This document shows positions 1-7,950 of a stretch of 64,000 bases of DNA, in pieces. The position numbers and the translations under genes are program-made. Position 1 is the stretch's first letter. Each line of letters starts with the position of its first letter. The DNA is taken from assembly GCA_021324155.1 (NCBI GenBank), contig JAJPJQ010000007.1, forward strand, positions 1 through 64,000, in the 5' to 3' direction. Below the pieces are notes generated by a model. That model did no database searches and was not told the origin of the DNA. It saw nothing but the letters and a program-made list of their open reading frames with translations. Origin of the DNA: Pseudomonadota bacterium. GTDB lineage: Bacteria > Desulfobacterota > Binatia > UBA9968.

Positions 1-132
1 AAGAAGCGCTCCTTCCAGCGCGACCAGAAGCCCGACGACCTGGTCGGCACCGTCGTTTTTCTCGCCTCGGACGACAGCGACTTCATCACCGGACAGACGA
101 TCAACGTAGACGGCGGCGCGAATATGTACTGA
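1..132 (+). CDS. SDR family oxidoreductase, C-terminal fragment
   Basis: The window opens inside this gene; only the last 43 residues and the TGA stop are present. The reading frame contains 'DDLVGTVVFLASDDSDFITG' followed by a VDGG segment. This is the usual C-terminus of classical short-chain dehydrogenases, in the last helix and strand of the Rossmann fold. The nucleotide-binding and catalytic motifs lie outside the window, so substrate and cofactor cannot be inferred. It converges on the minus-strand MEMO-family gene about 30 bases further on. Confidence 0.85.
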   Translation, partial: KKRSFQRDQKPDDLVGTVVFLASDDSDFITGQTINVDGGANMY

Positions 133-160
133 TTCGGCTTGCTGTCGAACGCTCAGACTA

Positions 161-1408
161 TCAATCGTAAACCATGCTGGTGAAGGTGACGGCGGAGGCG
201 GTTTCCTGCGTGAAGGCCTGATCGTACTTCAGGAGCCTGCCTTGCTGCCCGCGCATCAGATAGGCGAGCGAATAGAGCGGCGAGAAGCCGCAGATGCGGC
301 GGCGGTCCTGATCTTTGGCGATCTCGTGAAAAAATCCTTCGGTATCGGCGGCGGCGAGCTTCTCGATCAACGTCCGGTCTTCCGCTTCCACCCACCGGAG
401 AAATTCCGGGGTGATCGGATCGCGGTCGCCGAACTGCGCGCCGACGTGCGCCAGATCGACGCCGGCCACGAAGCACACGCGGCGGGTCTCCTGCGCGGAG
501 AGATCGGCCAGCGCTTTAAGAAAGTCGCCGATACGCCGGTCCTTTTCCGGCAGCACGCCGCTCCGGAGGTTCATATGAAACGACGTAACGAGGATCGGGA
601 CGATTTTAAAGGGCCTGTTTTCGCCGGTCAGCCGCGCGCGCTCGGCGGCGGCGTATTTGAGATAGACGGCCTGAAACTCGAGCGAGTGCTCGGTGCGGTG
701 TAAATATTCGTCGGCGAACAGATCGCCGCTGTAAGCCTGCTGTAGCCGCTGGACGAAGTCTTTATCGGTTTCCACGTTTCCCAGCGGCGTCGCAAAGTCT
801 TTCATCGTCGCGACGAACGGGCTCTCGCCGGCGCAATGCGACGTGCCGAGAAGAATGTAGAGATCGGCGCCCGGCTTCTCGATCAGCTCTCTATACGCCC
901 ACGCGTAGCACGGCCCGCCGCGGTGAAAGTCGATGTGCGGCGCGACCAGAGCGCGCGGCGTCGACCGCGCGCCGTCCGGCTGCGCGGCGCCGGGGCCGTT
1001 CGCGGCGGTGAAGTGGCCGAGCAGCTGGGCGCTCAGCTTGTCCGGCTCCGCGCTGTAGACGCCGCCGACGTGCGCCGCCGCGCGGATCGACTGGCGTCGA
1101 AACTCGTCGACAATCTCCTTCTCGCGGTCGAGAAAGCGCTGATTGTAGAGAAAGTAGTTCCGGTCCAGCAGCTCGATCATCTTGTTCAGCTCGTCGGTCG
1201 GAAGCGCCTGACCGGTTCTCTTCGCGTACGCTTCCTGAATATCGGCAAGCGAATGCCGGCCGTCGAAATGCGCCAGGACGAAATAGCCGATCGGCGTGAC
1301 GACGAGCGTCTCGGCGAAATGCGCGGGGTCTCTCAGGTAAATAAGCGTCTTCCCGTCCTGCTTGACGGGAAACGCCTCGACGGGCCGGAGCAAAGGATGT
1401 TCTTCCAT
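161..1408 (-). CDS. MEMO family (AmmeMemoRadiSam system protein B-like) protein
   Basis: The C-terminal ~270 residues carry the MEMO/dioxygenase-like fold signature: 'APHIDFHRGG', 'LLGTSHC', 'EHSLEFQAVYLKY' and 'VAGVDLAHVG'. In the family these histidines cluster in a pocket resembling that of class III extradiol dioxygenases. The ~110-residue N-terminal part resembles the extension seen in many bacterial members. The frame is open to a TTG at 1462, but the first ATG (1408) is placed where homologues usually begin, so it is preferred. Bacterial MEMO proteins often sit beside AMMECR1 and radical-SAM genes; neither is visible here, so the biochemical role is unknown. Cytoplasmic, no signal peptide. 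Confidence 0.8.
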   Translation of the reverse strand: MEEHPLLRPVEAFPVKQDGKTLIYLRDPAHFAETLVVTPIGYFVLAHFDGRHSLADIQEAYAKRTGQALPTDELNKMIELLDRNYFLYNQRFLDREKEIVDEFRRQSIRAAAHVGGVYSAEPDKLSAQLLGHFTAANGPGAAQPDGARSTPRALVAPHIDFHRGGPCYAWAYRELIEKPGADLYILLGTSHCAGESPFVATMKDFATPLGNVETDKDFVQRLQQAYSGDLFADEYLHRTEHSLEFQAVYLKYAAAERARLTGENRPFKIVPILVTSFHMNLRSGVLPEKDRRIGDFLKALADLSAQETRRVCFVAGVDLAHVGAQFGDRDPITPEFLRWVEAEDRTLIEKLAAADTEGFFHEIAKDQDRRRICGFSPLYSLAYLMRGQQGRLLKYDQAFTQETASAVTFTSMVYD

Positions 1409-1554
1409 AATTTGTAGATGCCGTGGTTTTGGATGTGGTGTCAAGCGGACGGCGCTTGACAAGCGAAAGAGTTTTACAGTATCGATCAGCCGCAGTTAAA
1501 TTCCTATATTTATCGCTGACACCACTAACCTCCATGCTGCGTTAACTTTCTTCG

Positions 1555-2865
1555 ATGGAGTCGACGTTACCACAGACTTCTCTTCGTGCTGCCAAAGTTA
1601 CCGCTCTTCATTGTACCGTCACGGCGGCGGTCTACGGCGCCTTACACATCGAACCGTCGGCCTTGATGGTCTTATTTTTCTGGCTCGGACCTCTGCTGGC
1701 GGTGATTCTGTGGATACAGAACGATGCCAAAAAGAATTCCTTCGGAAGCGTGCTGGATTTGGGTTTCCTCGTCTATATCACTTGGCCGATTACGATACCC
1801 TGGTATGTATTCAAGACCCGCGGCCGAGCCGGATGGCGCCTTCTGCTCGGCCTCTGCGTTTTGATTATCTCGGGAGATCTGGGCTGGATGATCGGCGCGT
1901 GGGGAATGTACGGCATTCGATTTGCTTTCGCATGGGGAATTTACGGTATTCGTTACGCGTTCTTATGGACAATCTACGAAATTCGCCACGTGTTGTGGTA
2001 CCTCCACAAGCTCCACACACTATTCTTTCTCGCGGTCGTATCGCTGATGGCTTCAGCAGAGATTTCCTCCGCCGCCGAGCGCGTCGTGGTGCCGTGGCAA
2101 CCGGGCAACGCGATGAGCTTTCAGTCGGGAACGCCCGAGGAGAAACGCGCGCGGGCGAAGGAAGGTTCGCTGCCGGTCACGATATTTCGCCCCGCGGGCC
2201 AGCGCCGTTTTCCGTTTATCGTCTTGCTGCACGGCTGCGGCGGCCTCAGCGCCGAAGCGATGTGGACGAAATGGGTACAGCCCTGGGCGGATCTCTTCTT
2301 GGGACAAGGAATCGGCGTTGCCGTCGTCGACAGCTTCGCCAATCGCCGCGTCGATCAGGTCTGCACGCGCGACGTCGCCACCTGGGCGGTACGCCGCGCC
2401 GACGACGCGTACAGCGCCCGCGCATGGCTGGCGGAGCAGAGCTACGTCGATGCGAAGCGCATCGCGGTCATGGGTATGTCGAACGGCGGCCGCACCGTGC
2501 TCGCCGCCTTGCGCGCGCCGCCGGATCATTCCGCGCCGTTTGTCGCAGGCGTAGCGCTCTATCCCGGCTGCCAGTCCGATATCGCGAATCATTTCTACGC
2601 GCCGCTGCTCGTGCTCACCGGCAAGGCCGACACCGCCGCGCCGGCGCGCTTCTGCGAGCAGATGAAATCCCGCCAAGCCGAGTCCGATACGATGCTGACG
2701 CTCGTCGTGTATCCGCGCGGCCCGCATACCTTCGACATGCCTCTTCCCGACCGCACCGTTCTGGGCATGCAGCTCGGCTACGACGCGGACGCCGACCGCG
2801 ACGCGCGTAGGAGAGTCGTCGAATTTCTGAGGCAGCATGGCGTAATAGCAAGCGGCGCGCAGTAG
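1555..2865 (+). CDS. Membrane-anchored dienelactone hydrolase family protein
   Basis: The C-terminal ~250 residues form an alpha/beta hydrolase of the dienelactone hydrolase type. The nucleophile elbow is 'GMSNGG' (Ser309), the probable acid is Asp359 in 'GKADTAAP', and the histidine is His391 in 'GPHTFD'. 'LLHGCGG' supplies the oxyanion region. The N-terminal ~150 residues hold several hydrophobic segments and a repeated aromatic motif (MYGIRFAF, IYGIRYAF). Near residue 150 comes a stretch that looks exactly like a secretion signal ('KLHTLFFLAVVSLMASAE'). The protein therefore looks like a secreted hydrolase whose signal peptide has become fused to an unrelated membrane segment. The hydrolase would face the periplasm. 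Substrate is unknown. Confidence 0.75.
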   Translation: MESTLPQTSLRAAKVTALHCTVTAAVYGALHIEPSALMVLFFWLGPLLAVILWIQNDAKKNSFGSVLDLGFLVYITWPITIPWYVFKTRGRAGWRLLLGLCVLIISGDLGWMIGAWGMYGIRFAFAWGIYGIRYAFLWTIYEIRHVLWYLHKLHTLFFLAVVSLMASAEISSAAERVVVPWQPGNAMSFQSGTPEEKRARAKEGSLPVTIFRPAGQRRFPFIVLLHGCGGLSAEAMWTKWVQPWADLFLGQGIGVAVVDSFANRRVDQVCTRDVATWAVRRADDAYSARAWLAEQSYVDAKRIAVMGMSNGGRTVLAALRAPPDHSAPFVAGVALYPGCQSDIANHFYAPLLVLTGKADTAAPARFCEQMKSRQAESDTMLTLVVYPRGPHTFDMPLPDRTVLGMQLGYDADADRDARRRVVEFLRQHGVIASGAQ

Positions 2866-2873
2866 AAGAGAAG

Positions 2874-3695
2874 ATGAAGAATGGAAAAGGGCCAGCAGAA
2901 CTATTACTACCACGCGCGGATGGGCTGGGGAGCATCACGGAGATTACAAACCAGTCCGGCACGGCCGTTCAGCGATACACTTACTCGTCGTTCGGCGAGA
3001 TCGAGTCGCAGTTGGATGCGAACTTCGCACAGGTGTATTCGTTTACGTCGCGTGAATTTGAGAATGAAACCGGTACATATTTCTATAGAGCACGACAATA
3101 TGATCCGACAATAGGCCGATTTATCCAGGAGGATCCAATCCGGTTTATAGGCGGTGTGAATTCTTACAGTTATCTCGCAAATAAACCTATTAATTTAGTA
3201 GATCCCTTGGGGCTCTTTGAAAGCCCTTGGTATTTGCGAGCGTATGTTCCTGGGCAAGTGCCGTTTGATAACTTTATGACTGCTTTGGAGAACGGCGACT
3301 ATTATGGCACAGCCACTAATGCAGGATTGTTTGTTGCAGAGGACGCAATGTTTTTCGCCTTTGCCGCAGCCACTGAGATAGGACCTGTCACAAAACAGAC
3401 TGTTACCTCGATGGACGAAGCCTTTGGTCTACCTTGTGGACCCTTCGGTACCTACGGGCCACTGTTTGGTCGAAACAGGTTTGGAATATTTAACCGCTCT
3501 GATATTATCAGAGTCGGTTGGAGCTGGTATGGGGAAGCAACAGGACCGAATATGGGAAGAAATATATTCAGAATTGCGATAGGTAGTGAACGCTCACCAG
3601 TCCATCTTCACGCTCCCCTGAATCCTTGGTGGTGGTTTTTAAATGAAACAAGAAACTACAGAGACCTTCACTACTATCATCGATTCAATGAGTAA
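2874..3695 (+). CDS. RHS-repeat core with variable C-terminal (toxin-like) domain, 5'-truncated
   Basis: Residues ~15-115 are the conserved RHS-associated core: 'DGLGSITEIT', 'YSSFGE', 'YFYRARQYDPTIGRFIQEDP', 'NPINLVDPLGL'-like ending. Behind the core lies a ~157-residue unrelated tail with 'RIGW/RVGW'-like and 'HLHAPLNPWWW' segments, the position where polymorphic toxin domains sit. The large N-terminal RHS shell is absent. The expected 'YYYHA' just before the DGLGS motif is present in another frame from 2881, separated by two extra bases (CG) in a CGCGCG run at 2913-2918. It is therefore a displaced RHS tip, not a full-length protein. The downstream gene overlaps its end by 53 bases. Base composition is clearly more AT-rich than the flanks. 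Confidence 0.7.
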   Translation: MKNGKGPAELLLPRADGLGSITEITNQSGTAVQRYTYSSFGEIESQLDANFAQVYSFTSREFENETGTYFYRARQYDPTIGRFIQEDPIRFIGGVNSYSYLANKPINLVDPLGLFESPWYLRAYVPGQVPFDNFMTALENGDYYGTATNAGLFVAEDAMFFAFAAATEIGPVTKQTVTSMDEAFGLPCGPFGTYGPLFGRNRFGIFNRSDIIRVGWSWYGEATGPNMGRNIFRIAIGSERSPVHLHAPLNPWWWFLNETRNYRDLHYYHRFNE

Positions 3696-4095
3696 ATTAT
3701 TAGTAGACAGAAAATGCTCTAAAGAGTTCACTTCCAGGCATGCATATTTTGATTCTGTTATAAGGTATGTGCCTAGTAATCCTCAGGCGTCGAGTATCGA
3801 ATTAGCTGGGGTGGCAAATCGGCATGTTAGAATCTTTGCAGGGCGAGCAACCGCGATGGAATATAACATCAAACAGGAGGAATTCCCAGATGTTTTGGAA
3901 AGTGTGGTTGAAGTAGTACGAGCAATTATCGACGGGAGTTTTATTGAGACTGTATGGATTTCAGGTGATAAAGTAACCCGGTACTACTCGGAATTTAGGT
4001 TGCAAGGTAAAGTGATCACGTCCAGGGATTGTAACGTCTTTGCATATTTATTACTTAGGCCGAAAAAATATATTTACAACTACGCACCATGGTAA
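3643..4095 (+). CDS. Hypothetical protein, candidate immunity partner of the RHS tip
   Basis: A 150-residue cytoplasmic-looking protein with no signal peptide or membrane segment and no family I can name. It starts inside the 3' end of the RHS-tip gene (53-base overlap), shares that gene's AT-rich composition and has no other partner. In RHS and other polymorphic-toxin loci the gene directly behind the variable C-terminal domain usually encodes the cognate immunity protein. The immunity role here is inferred only from this position. The ATG at 3643 follows a T-rich stretch without an obvious ribosome-binding site, which fits translational coupling. Confidence 0.55.
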   Translation: MKQETTETFTTIIDSMSKLLVDRKCSKEFTSRHAYFDSVIRYVPSNPQASSIELAGVANRHVRIFAGRATAMEYNIKQEEFPDVLESVVEVVRAIIDGSFIETVWISGDKVTRYYSEFRLQGKVITSRDCNVFAYLLLRPKKYIYNYAPW

Positions 4096-4698
4096 ACAAA
4101 CGTTCCGGTTTTGTGCCAGTTTCAGAGAACAATCAGTAGCTCTCAGTAGCAATCGCGATTTTATAACTGGTCAATTTTATTCGAGATCGATACTCGGTAC
4201 ACTTCCTGCCTTTCGTTTTGTGGGCTCGTGTCGGCGGTTCGATTTAAGTGTTAGTTAGATTTCAAGCAAAAACTCCTGCAAACGATAAGAGACTGCTACC
4301 ATGCTGCTACCATAATATCCTGCGCTTTCTCTGAGTCATTTGAGGGGCGACTGGATTTGAATTACTTCGAAGGAAAAGGCTCCAAGCGGTAGAAGCCTTG
4401 GGAGTTCGGAAAATGATGGGTCAAAGGTCCGGATAAGGCGCGTTAGGTTCAACTGAAACGTCCGCTGTTACCGGTTGAAATCACGTCAATCCCGAACGGT
4501 TTCGGGTTAAGCCTTTGAACGGGGAAGCGAAGGCGGACACCCGCCGGCCCGTGTCGGCGCACACCGTTCCTGTGATGCGCGCCGGCGAGCAAAACAGCGG
4601 CCCGGGCGAAAGAACCGAAGATCAATAAAATCATTTCACTGCCGAGGCCGAAAATAATCGCCAAGGTTGGAGGGCCGATCGATGAGTCCGGTGCAACG
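4096..4698. other. Gene-poor stretch at the edge of the RHS island
   Basis: About 600 bases without a convincing gene. The first ~250 bases remain AT-rich like the RHS module. A short tandem repeat (ctgctaccat twice) lies at 4293-4313. At 4343-4361 the minus strand reads like the T-loop and acceptor side of a tRNA, without a foldable remainder. From ~4380 on, composition returns to the chromosomal GC-rich type. Small open frames here have no recognisable domain. Confidence 0.5.
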
Positions 4699-5054
4699 TT
4701 GGCAATTTATGAAAAATCTCTCGATCCCGTAAAAATCACCAGCATGCTTGGAGTGCCGCCGACGCGGAGTTTCAAGCGCGGACATCGACACGGCCAGAAG
4801 TCACCGCCGACGCGTCATGGCGCATGGTTTCTTGAAATACGCGGCGAAGCTCCGGACGGCCCGGAAGTGCAGTTGAGAAAGCTACTCAAGAAATTGCCGG
4901 ATTCGGCGAAGCTATGGAAAGAACTCGCTTTGGACTTCACATGTCGGGATGGAATAAAGGCTTCGGCTTTACAGACGACCTTGTCAACCGAATCGCAACG
5001 ATGCGAGTCGAGCTGCAGTTCGATATTTACGCGTACGGTGCGGGAAAAGAGTAG
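4699..5054 (+). pseudogene. DUF4279 domain protein, frameshifted
   Basis: The frame beginning at the TTG at 4699 shows the DUF4279 hallmarks 'LDPVKITSMLGVPPTRSFKRG' near the N-terminus and a central 'W-x-L-E-x-R' type stretch. Around 4929-4935 the family-typical C-terminus continues in a different frame as 'GLHMSGWNKGF' and ends with 'FDIYAYG' and a stop at 5052-5054. In-frame coding also extends upstream without an ATG, so the original start may be lost. The combined pieces give nearly the normal family length (~120 residues). The family has no established function. It could be a decayed gene or a single sequencing error. Confidence 0.6.
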
Positions 5055-5357
5055 CTACCCGATCCCCAGCTTCTCTCGCGCCTGCGCGCTGATGCGGCTC
5101 GGGTCCCACGGCGGGTCCCAGACGACATCGACGTTCGCCTCGTCCACGCCGTCGACGTTGTCGAGAATCTTCTGGCGCGCCTGGCCCGCAATCATGCCGC
5201 CCATGCCGCAGCCGGGCGCGGTCAGCGTCATCTTCACATTGACGGTGCTGCCCTCGATCTGCACGTCGTAGATGAGCCCCAGGTCGACGATGTTGACGGG
5301 AATCTCCGGGTCGTAGCACATGCTGAGCACTTCATAGATTTCTTCTTTGGTCGGCAT
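5055..5357 (-). CDS. DUF59/MIP18-family Fe-S assembly factor (SufT/PaaD-like)
   Basis: A 100-residue protein with the whole DUF59 pattern: 'YDPEIPVNIVDLGLIYDV', then 'TLTAPGCGMGGMI' with the conserved cysteine, and 'WDPPWDPSRIS' near the end. Members help load iron-sulfur clusters onto target proteins (SufT, PaaD, MIP18). It is the last gene of a minus-strand trio with Mrp/ApbC and a DUF971 protein, with only 9 bases to the DUF971 gene, so co-transcription and a role in Fe-S maturation are likely. The ATG at 5357 is the natural start. Cytoplasmic. Confidence 0.9.
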   Translation of the reverse strand: MPTKEEIYEVLSMCYDPEIPVNIVDLGLIYDVQIEGSTVNVKMTLTAPGCGMGGMIAGQARQKILDNVDGVDEANVDVVWDPPWDPSRISAQAREKLGIG

Positions 5358-5366
5358 GATTTACTC

Positions 5367-5690
5367 CTATCGATGCTCGCTCGCCTGGCGCTTACACTCG
5401 TCGCACGGGCAGAGCGAGCGCAAATATTGAAACGTATAGATGCCGGTCTCGTGGCCGTCGCCCCAGCGGAACATGATCGCATAATTCCCGACCGGCATGA
5501 TGTCCGCGAGCTCGGCGTCGGGGACGTAGACGAACTTGATGTCGCCGCCGTGGCCCTGGCAGCCCGCGCAGGGGCAGAAGCCGCGCAGATAATCGAGCGC
5601 GTATTCGCCCACGTGGCCGTCGTCCCAGGTGATGCGGACGACGCGCCGGGCTTTGACGTGATTGATCTCGACGGGATATTGCGCGGCCAC
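5367..5690 (-). CDS. DUF971 domain protein (gamma-butyrobetaine hydroxylase N-terminal-like)
   Basis: A ~107-residue protein with the DUF971 features 'ITWDDGH', 'YALDYLRGFCPCAGCQGH' and a C-terminal 'SLCPCDEC'. The two CPCxxC groups are probable Zn or Fe-S ligands. A longer frame runs upstream into the Mrp gene, but a GTG at 5690, two bases after the Mrp stop (5693-5695), gives the normal family start and length, so it is chosen. DUF971 proteins are commonly encoded beside Mrp/ApbC ATPases, and this genomic link is the best clue to a role in Fe-S protein maturation. Confidence 0.8.
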   Translation of the reverse strand: MAAQYPVEINHVKARRVVRITWDDGHVGEYALDYLRGFCPCAGCQGHGGDIKFVYVPDAELADIMPVGNYAIMFRWGDGHETGIYTFQYLRSLCPCDECKRQASEHR

Positions 5691-5692
5691 GG

Positions 5693-6790
5693 TCAGCTCG
5701 AAACGATCTTCAGCGCCTGCGCCTTGCGCGCCTGCTCGGAGACGACCGAGATGCGCCCGGCGAGCTTGGCGGCTACGTCCATGAAGATCTTGCTCACTTC
5801 GGAGTTCGGCTCCTGTACGAGGATCGGCACGCCTTTGTCGCCCCATTCGCGCAGCGCGGGCGTGATCGGAATCTCACCGAGAAACGGGATTTTGAAATTC
5901 TCAGCCGCGCGCTCGGCGCCGCCGCGCGAGAAGATCTCGTGCTTCTTGTTGCAGTTGTCGCAGATGAAATAGCTCATGTTCTCGACGATGCCGATGATCG
6001 GTACCATGACCTTGTCGAACATCGACTTCGCGCGGATCACGTCCGCGAGCGCGACCTGTTGTGGCGTGGCGACGAGCACCGCGCCGGTGACCTTGAGCTG
6101 CTGCGAAAACGTGATCTGCACGTCGCCGGTTCCCGGCGGCATATCAACGACAAGGTAATCAAGATCGCCCCACGCGACGTCAGCCATGAGCTGCTGCAGC
6201 GCCTTGCCGAGCATCGGGCCGCGCCAAATGACCGCCTGGTCCGGCTCGAGGAAAAATCCGATCGACATGACGGGGATTCCGTGCGCGACCGGCGGCTTGA
6301 GCTTGAAGCCGCCGTTGACCGCGATCTTCTCCGGGTTGTCTTTCACGCCCATGAGGATCGGCACCGACGGGCCGTAAATGTCCGCGTCGAGCAGGCCGAC
6401 GGTCGCGCCGTGCTTCTTTAATGCCACCGCGAGGTTCGCCGCAACGGTCGATTTACCGACGCCGCCTTTGCCGGCGGCGATGAGCACGACGTTCTTCACG
6501 GTCGGCAGCAGGTCGACCTGCCCCGCGCCCGATTTGCTGCCGCGCACCTGCGCGCCGAAGGCGATCTCGAAATCGTTCACGCCGACCGCCGCCAGCGCCC
6601 GGCGACAATCCGTCTCGATCGTCTCGCGCAGCGGACACGCCGGCGTTGTCAGCTCGACCGTGAAACGGACTTTGCCGCTCGCCACGTCGAGATTTTTCAC
6701 CATGCCGAGGCTCACGATGTCCCGATGAAGCTCGGGATCTTGGACTTTCCTGAGCGCGTCCAGCACGGTTTCTTGCGTAATCGGCGGCAT
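5693..6790 (-). CDS. apbC: Mrp/NBP35-family Fe-S carrier ATPase
   Basis: The N-terminal ~80 residues are a DUF59 domain ('VQDPELHRDIVSLGMVKNL', 'TTPACPLRE'). The remainder is a ParA/MinD-type P-loop ATPase with the deviant Walker A 'GKGGVGKST' near residue 110, 'DADIYGPS', 'DMPPGTGD' and a C-terminal 'CDNCNKKHE' CxxC that in the family bridges an Fe-S cluster across the dimer. These proteins bind and transfer [4Fe-4S] clusters to apo-targets in the cytosol. First gene of the Mrp-DUF971-DUF59 operon. The length (365) is normal for the DUF59-fused class. Confidence 0.93.
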   Translation of the reverse strand: MPPITQETVLDALRKVQDPELHRDIVSLGMVKNLDVASGKVRFTVELTTPACPLRETIETDCRRALAAVGVNDFEIAFGAQVRGSKSGAGQVDLLPTVKNVVLIAAGKGGVGKSTVAANLAVALKKHGATVGLLDADIYGPSVPILMGVKDNPEKIAVNGGFKLKPPVAHGIPVMSIGFFLEPDQAVIWRGPMLGKALQQLMADVAWGDLDYLVVDMPPGTGDVQITFSQQLKVTGAVLVATPQQVALADVIRAKSMFDKVMVPIIGIVENMSYFICDNCNKKHEIFSRGGAERAAENFKIPFLGEIPITPALREWGDKGVPILVQEPNSEVSKIFMDVAAKLAGRISVVSEQARKAQALKIVSS

Positions 6791-6967
6791 TTTTATCCTT
6801 TCTTGCAGCTTAAACGATAATCATAGGCTTTGAAAGTCCACGATGTCAATCGAACTGATTTCGCGCACTCTGAGACGATTTTTGCGAGAAGCAAACTTGC
6901 CCGCCCTGCGCGCGTTTGGTAAAATCACCCGAGTTGCGTAACAAAGCGACGCATCGAAGGAGGTTCC

Positions 6968-7306
6968 ATGAAGCGTTCTTTGACCGTTACGATCGCTCTC
7001 GCGCTGCTCGTCGCCGTTGCCGGCTGCTCACAGCCGTTGAGCACACGTGAGAAGGCGACCGGCATCGGAGCTCTTAGCGGCGCCGCGGCCGGAGGCATCA
7101 TCGGCGCGACCGTCGGAGCGCCTGGGGTCGGCGCGGCCGTCGGCGGCGCGCTCGGAGCCGGGGCGGGCTTTTTGATCGGCGATCAAATGCAGCGTAACGA
7201 ACAAGTCCAGGCCAATCAGCAGCGCCAGATCGACCGCAACCGCGCCGAGCAGGAGCGGCTGCGGCAGCAACAGCAGCAGCAACCGCCCCCGCCGCGCGAA
7301 TACTAA
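6968..7306 (+). CDS. Glycine-zipper lipoprotein
   Basis: A 112-residue envelope protein. Residues 1-19 form a lipoprotein signal with lipobox 'VAGC'. It is followed by a glycine-zipper region (repeated GxxxG: 'GAAAGGIIGATVGAPGVGAAVGGALGAG' in part), then a charged coiled-coil-like stretch and a poly-Q/poly-P tail. This is the general plan of OmpA-like or YMGG-Gly-zipper outer-membrane-associated lipoproteins. A strong GGAGG site lies 7 bases before the ATG. It is monocistronic and its stop overlaps the convergent plsY stop by a few bases. Confidence 0.8.
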   Translation: MKRSLTVTIALALLVAVAGCSQPLSTREKATGIGALSGAAAGGIIGATVGAPGVGAAVGGALGAGAGFLIGDQMQRNEQVQANQQRQIDRNRAEQERLRQQQQQQPPPPREY

Positions 7307-7902
7307 CGCGACAGCTTTTTAGCGCTGAACTTCGGCTCGGCGCCTGACAACAGGCGCCGAATATTCTCTCGATGGCGCCAGATAATATAGAGCGCCATCA
7401 CGGCCGCGAGGGCGGCTACGGACGGCGGATAATCCATTAGCCAAACCGCCGCCGGCGCAGCGGCCGCCGCGATCATCGAAGCGAGCGATACGTAGCGGCT
7501 CGCGGCAAAGACGATCAAAAAGACGACGAGCAAGACAGCCGTGGCCTCCGGCGCGAGAGCGAGGAGACCGCCCAGAGCCGTCGCCACTCCCTTGCCTCCC
7601 TTAAATTTAAGAAACACCGGATAGAGATGGCCGAGAAACGCGCTCAGCGCGGCGAGCGCCATGATCTTGTCGTCGAAGCCCATCGAGCGCGCGGTATAGA
7701 CGGGGATGATTGCCTTTGCCGCGTCGCCGATGAGCGTCAGCAATCCCAGCTTCTTTCCGGCGACGCGCGCGACGTTCGTCGCGCCGACGTTGCCGCTGCC
7801 CTCTTTACGGACGTCGACGCCGGAGAAATAACCGAGAATATAGCCGGTCGGCACGGAGCCGAGAAGGTAGGCGAACGCTACCAGGAAAATTTCGGAAATC
7901 AC
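7303..7902 (-). CDS. plsY: Acyl-phosphate:glycerol-3-phosphate acyltransferase PlsY
   Basis: An integral membrane protein with five or more hydrophobic segments and the three PlsY motifs: 'LLGSVPTGY' at the N-terminus, 'GSGNVGATN' and 'GGKGVAT' with 'GHLYPVF'. PlsY moves the acyl group from acyl-phosphate to the sn-1 position of glycerol-3-phosphate, the first step of phospholipid synthesis in most bacteria. The 199-residue length is typical. The start is a GTG at 7902. The partner PlsX is not in the window. The 3' end converges with the glycine-zipper gene. Confidence 0.95.
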   Translation of the reverse strand: MISEIFLVAFAYLLGSVPTGYILGYFSGVDVRKEGSGNVGATNVARVAGKKLGLLTLIGDAAKAIIPVYTARSMGFDDKIMALAALSAFLGHLYPVFLKFKGGKGVATALGGLLALAPEATAVLLVVFLIVFAASRYVSLASMIAAAAAPAAVWLMDYPPSVAALAAVMALYIIWRHRENIRRLLSGAEPKFSAKKLSR

Positions 7903-7950
7903 TTCAGCTCAACCGGCTGGCAGTAGTCGAGCGAAAGGCGCGCGGACGCT

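Noticed and set aside
242-703. Plus-strand open frame opposite the MEMO-family gene
   Set aside because: GC-rich codon shadow; the opposite strand has clear family motifs.
4040-4258. 72-residue open frame after the immunity candidate
   Set aside because: Overlaps the preceding gene, no ribosome-binding site and no recognisable domain.
4440-4460. GTTAGGTTCAAC resembling integron attC core words
   Set aside because: The two core-like words overlap and no second inverted pair lies at the distance an attC site needs.
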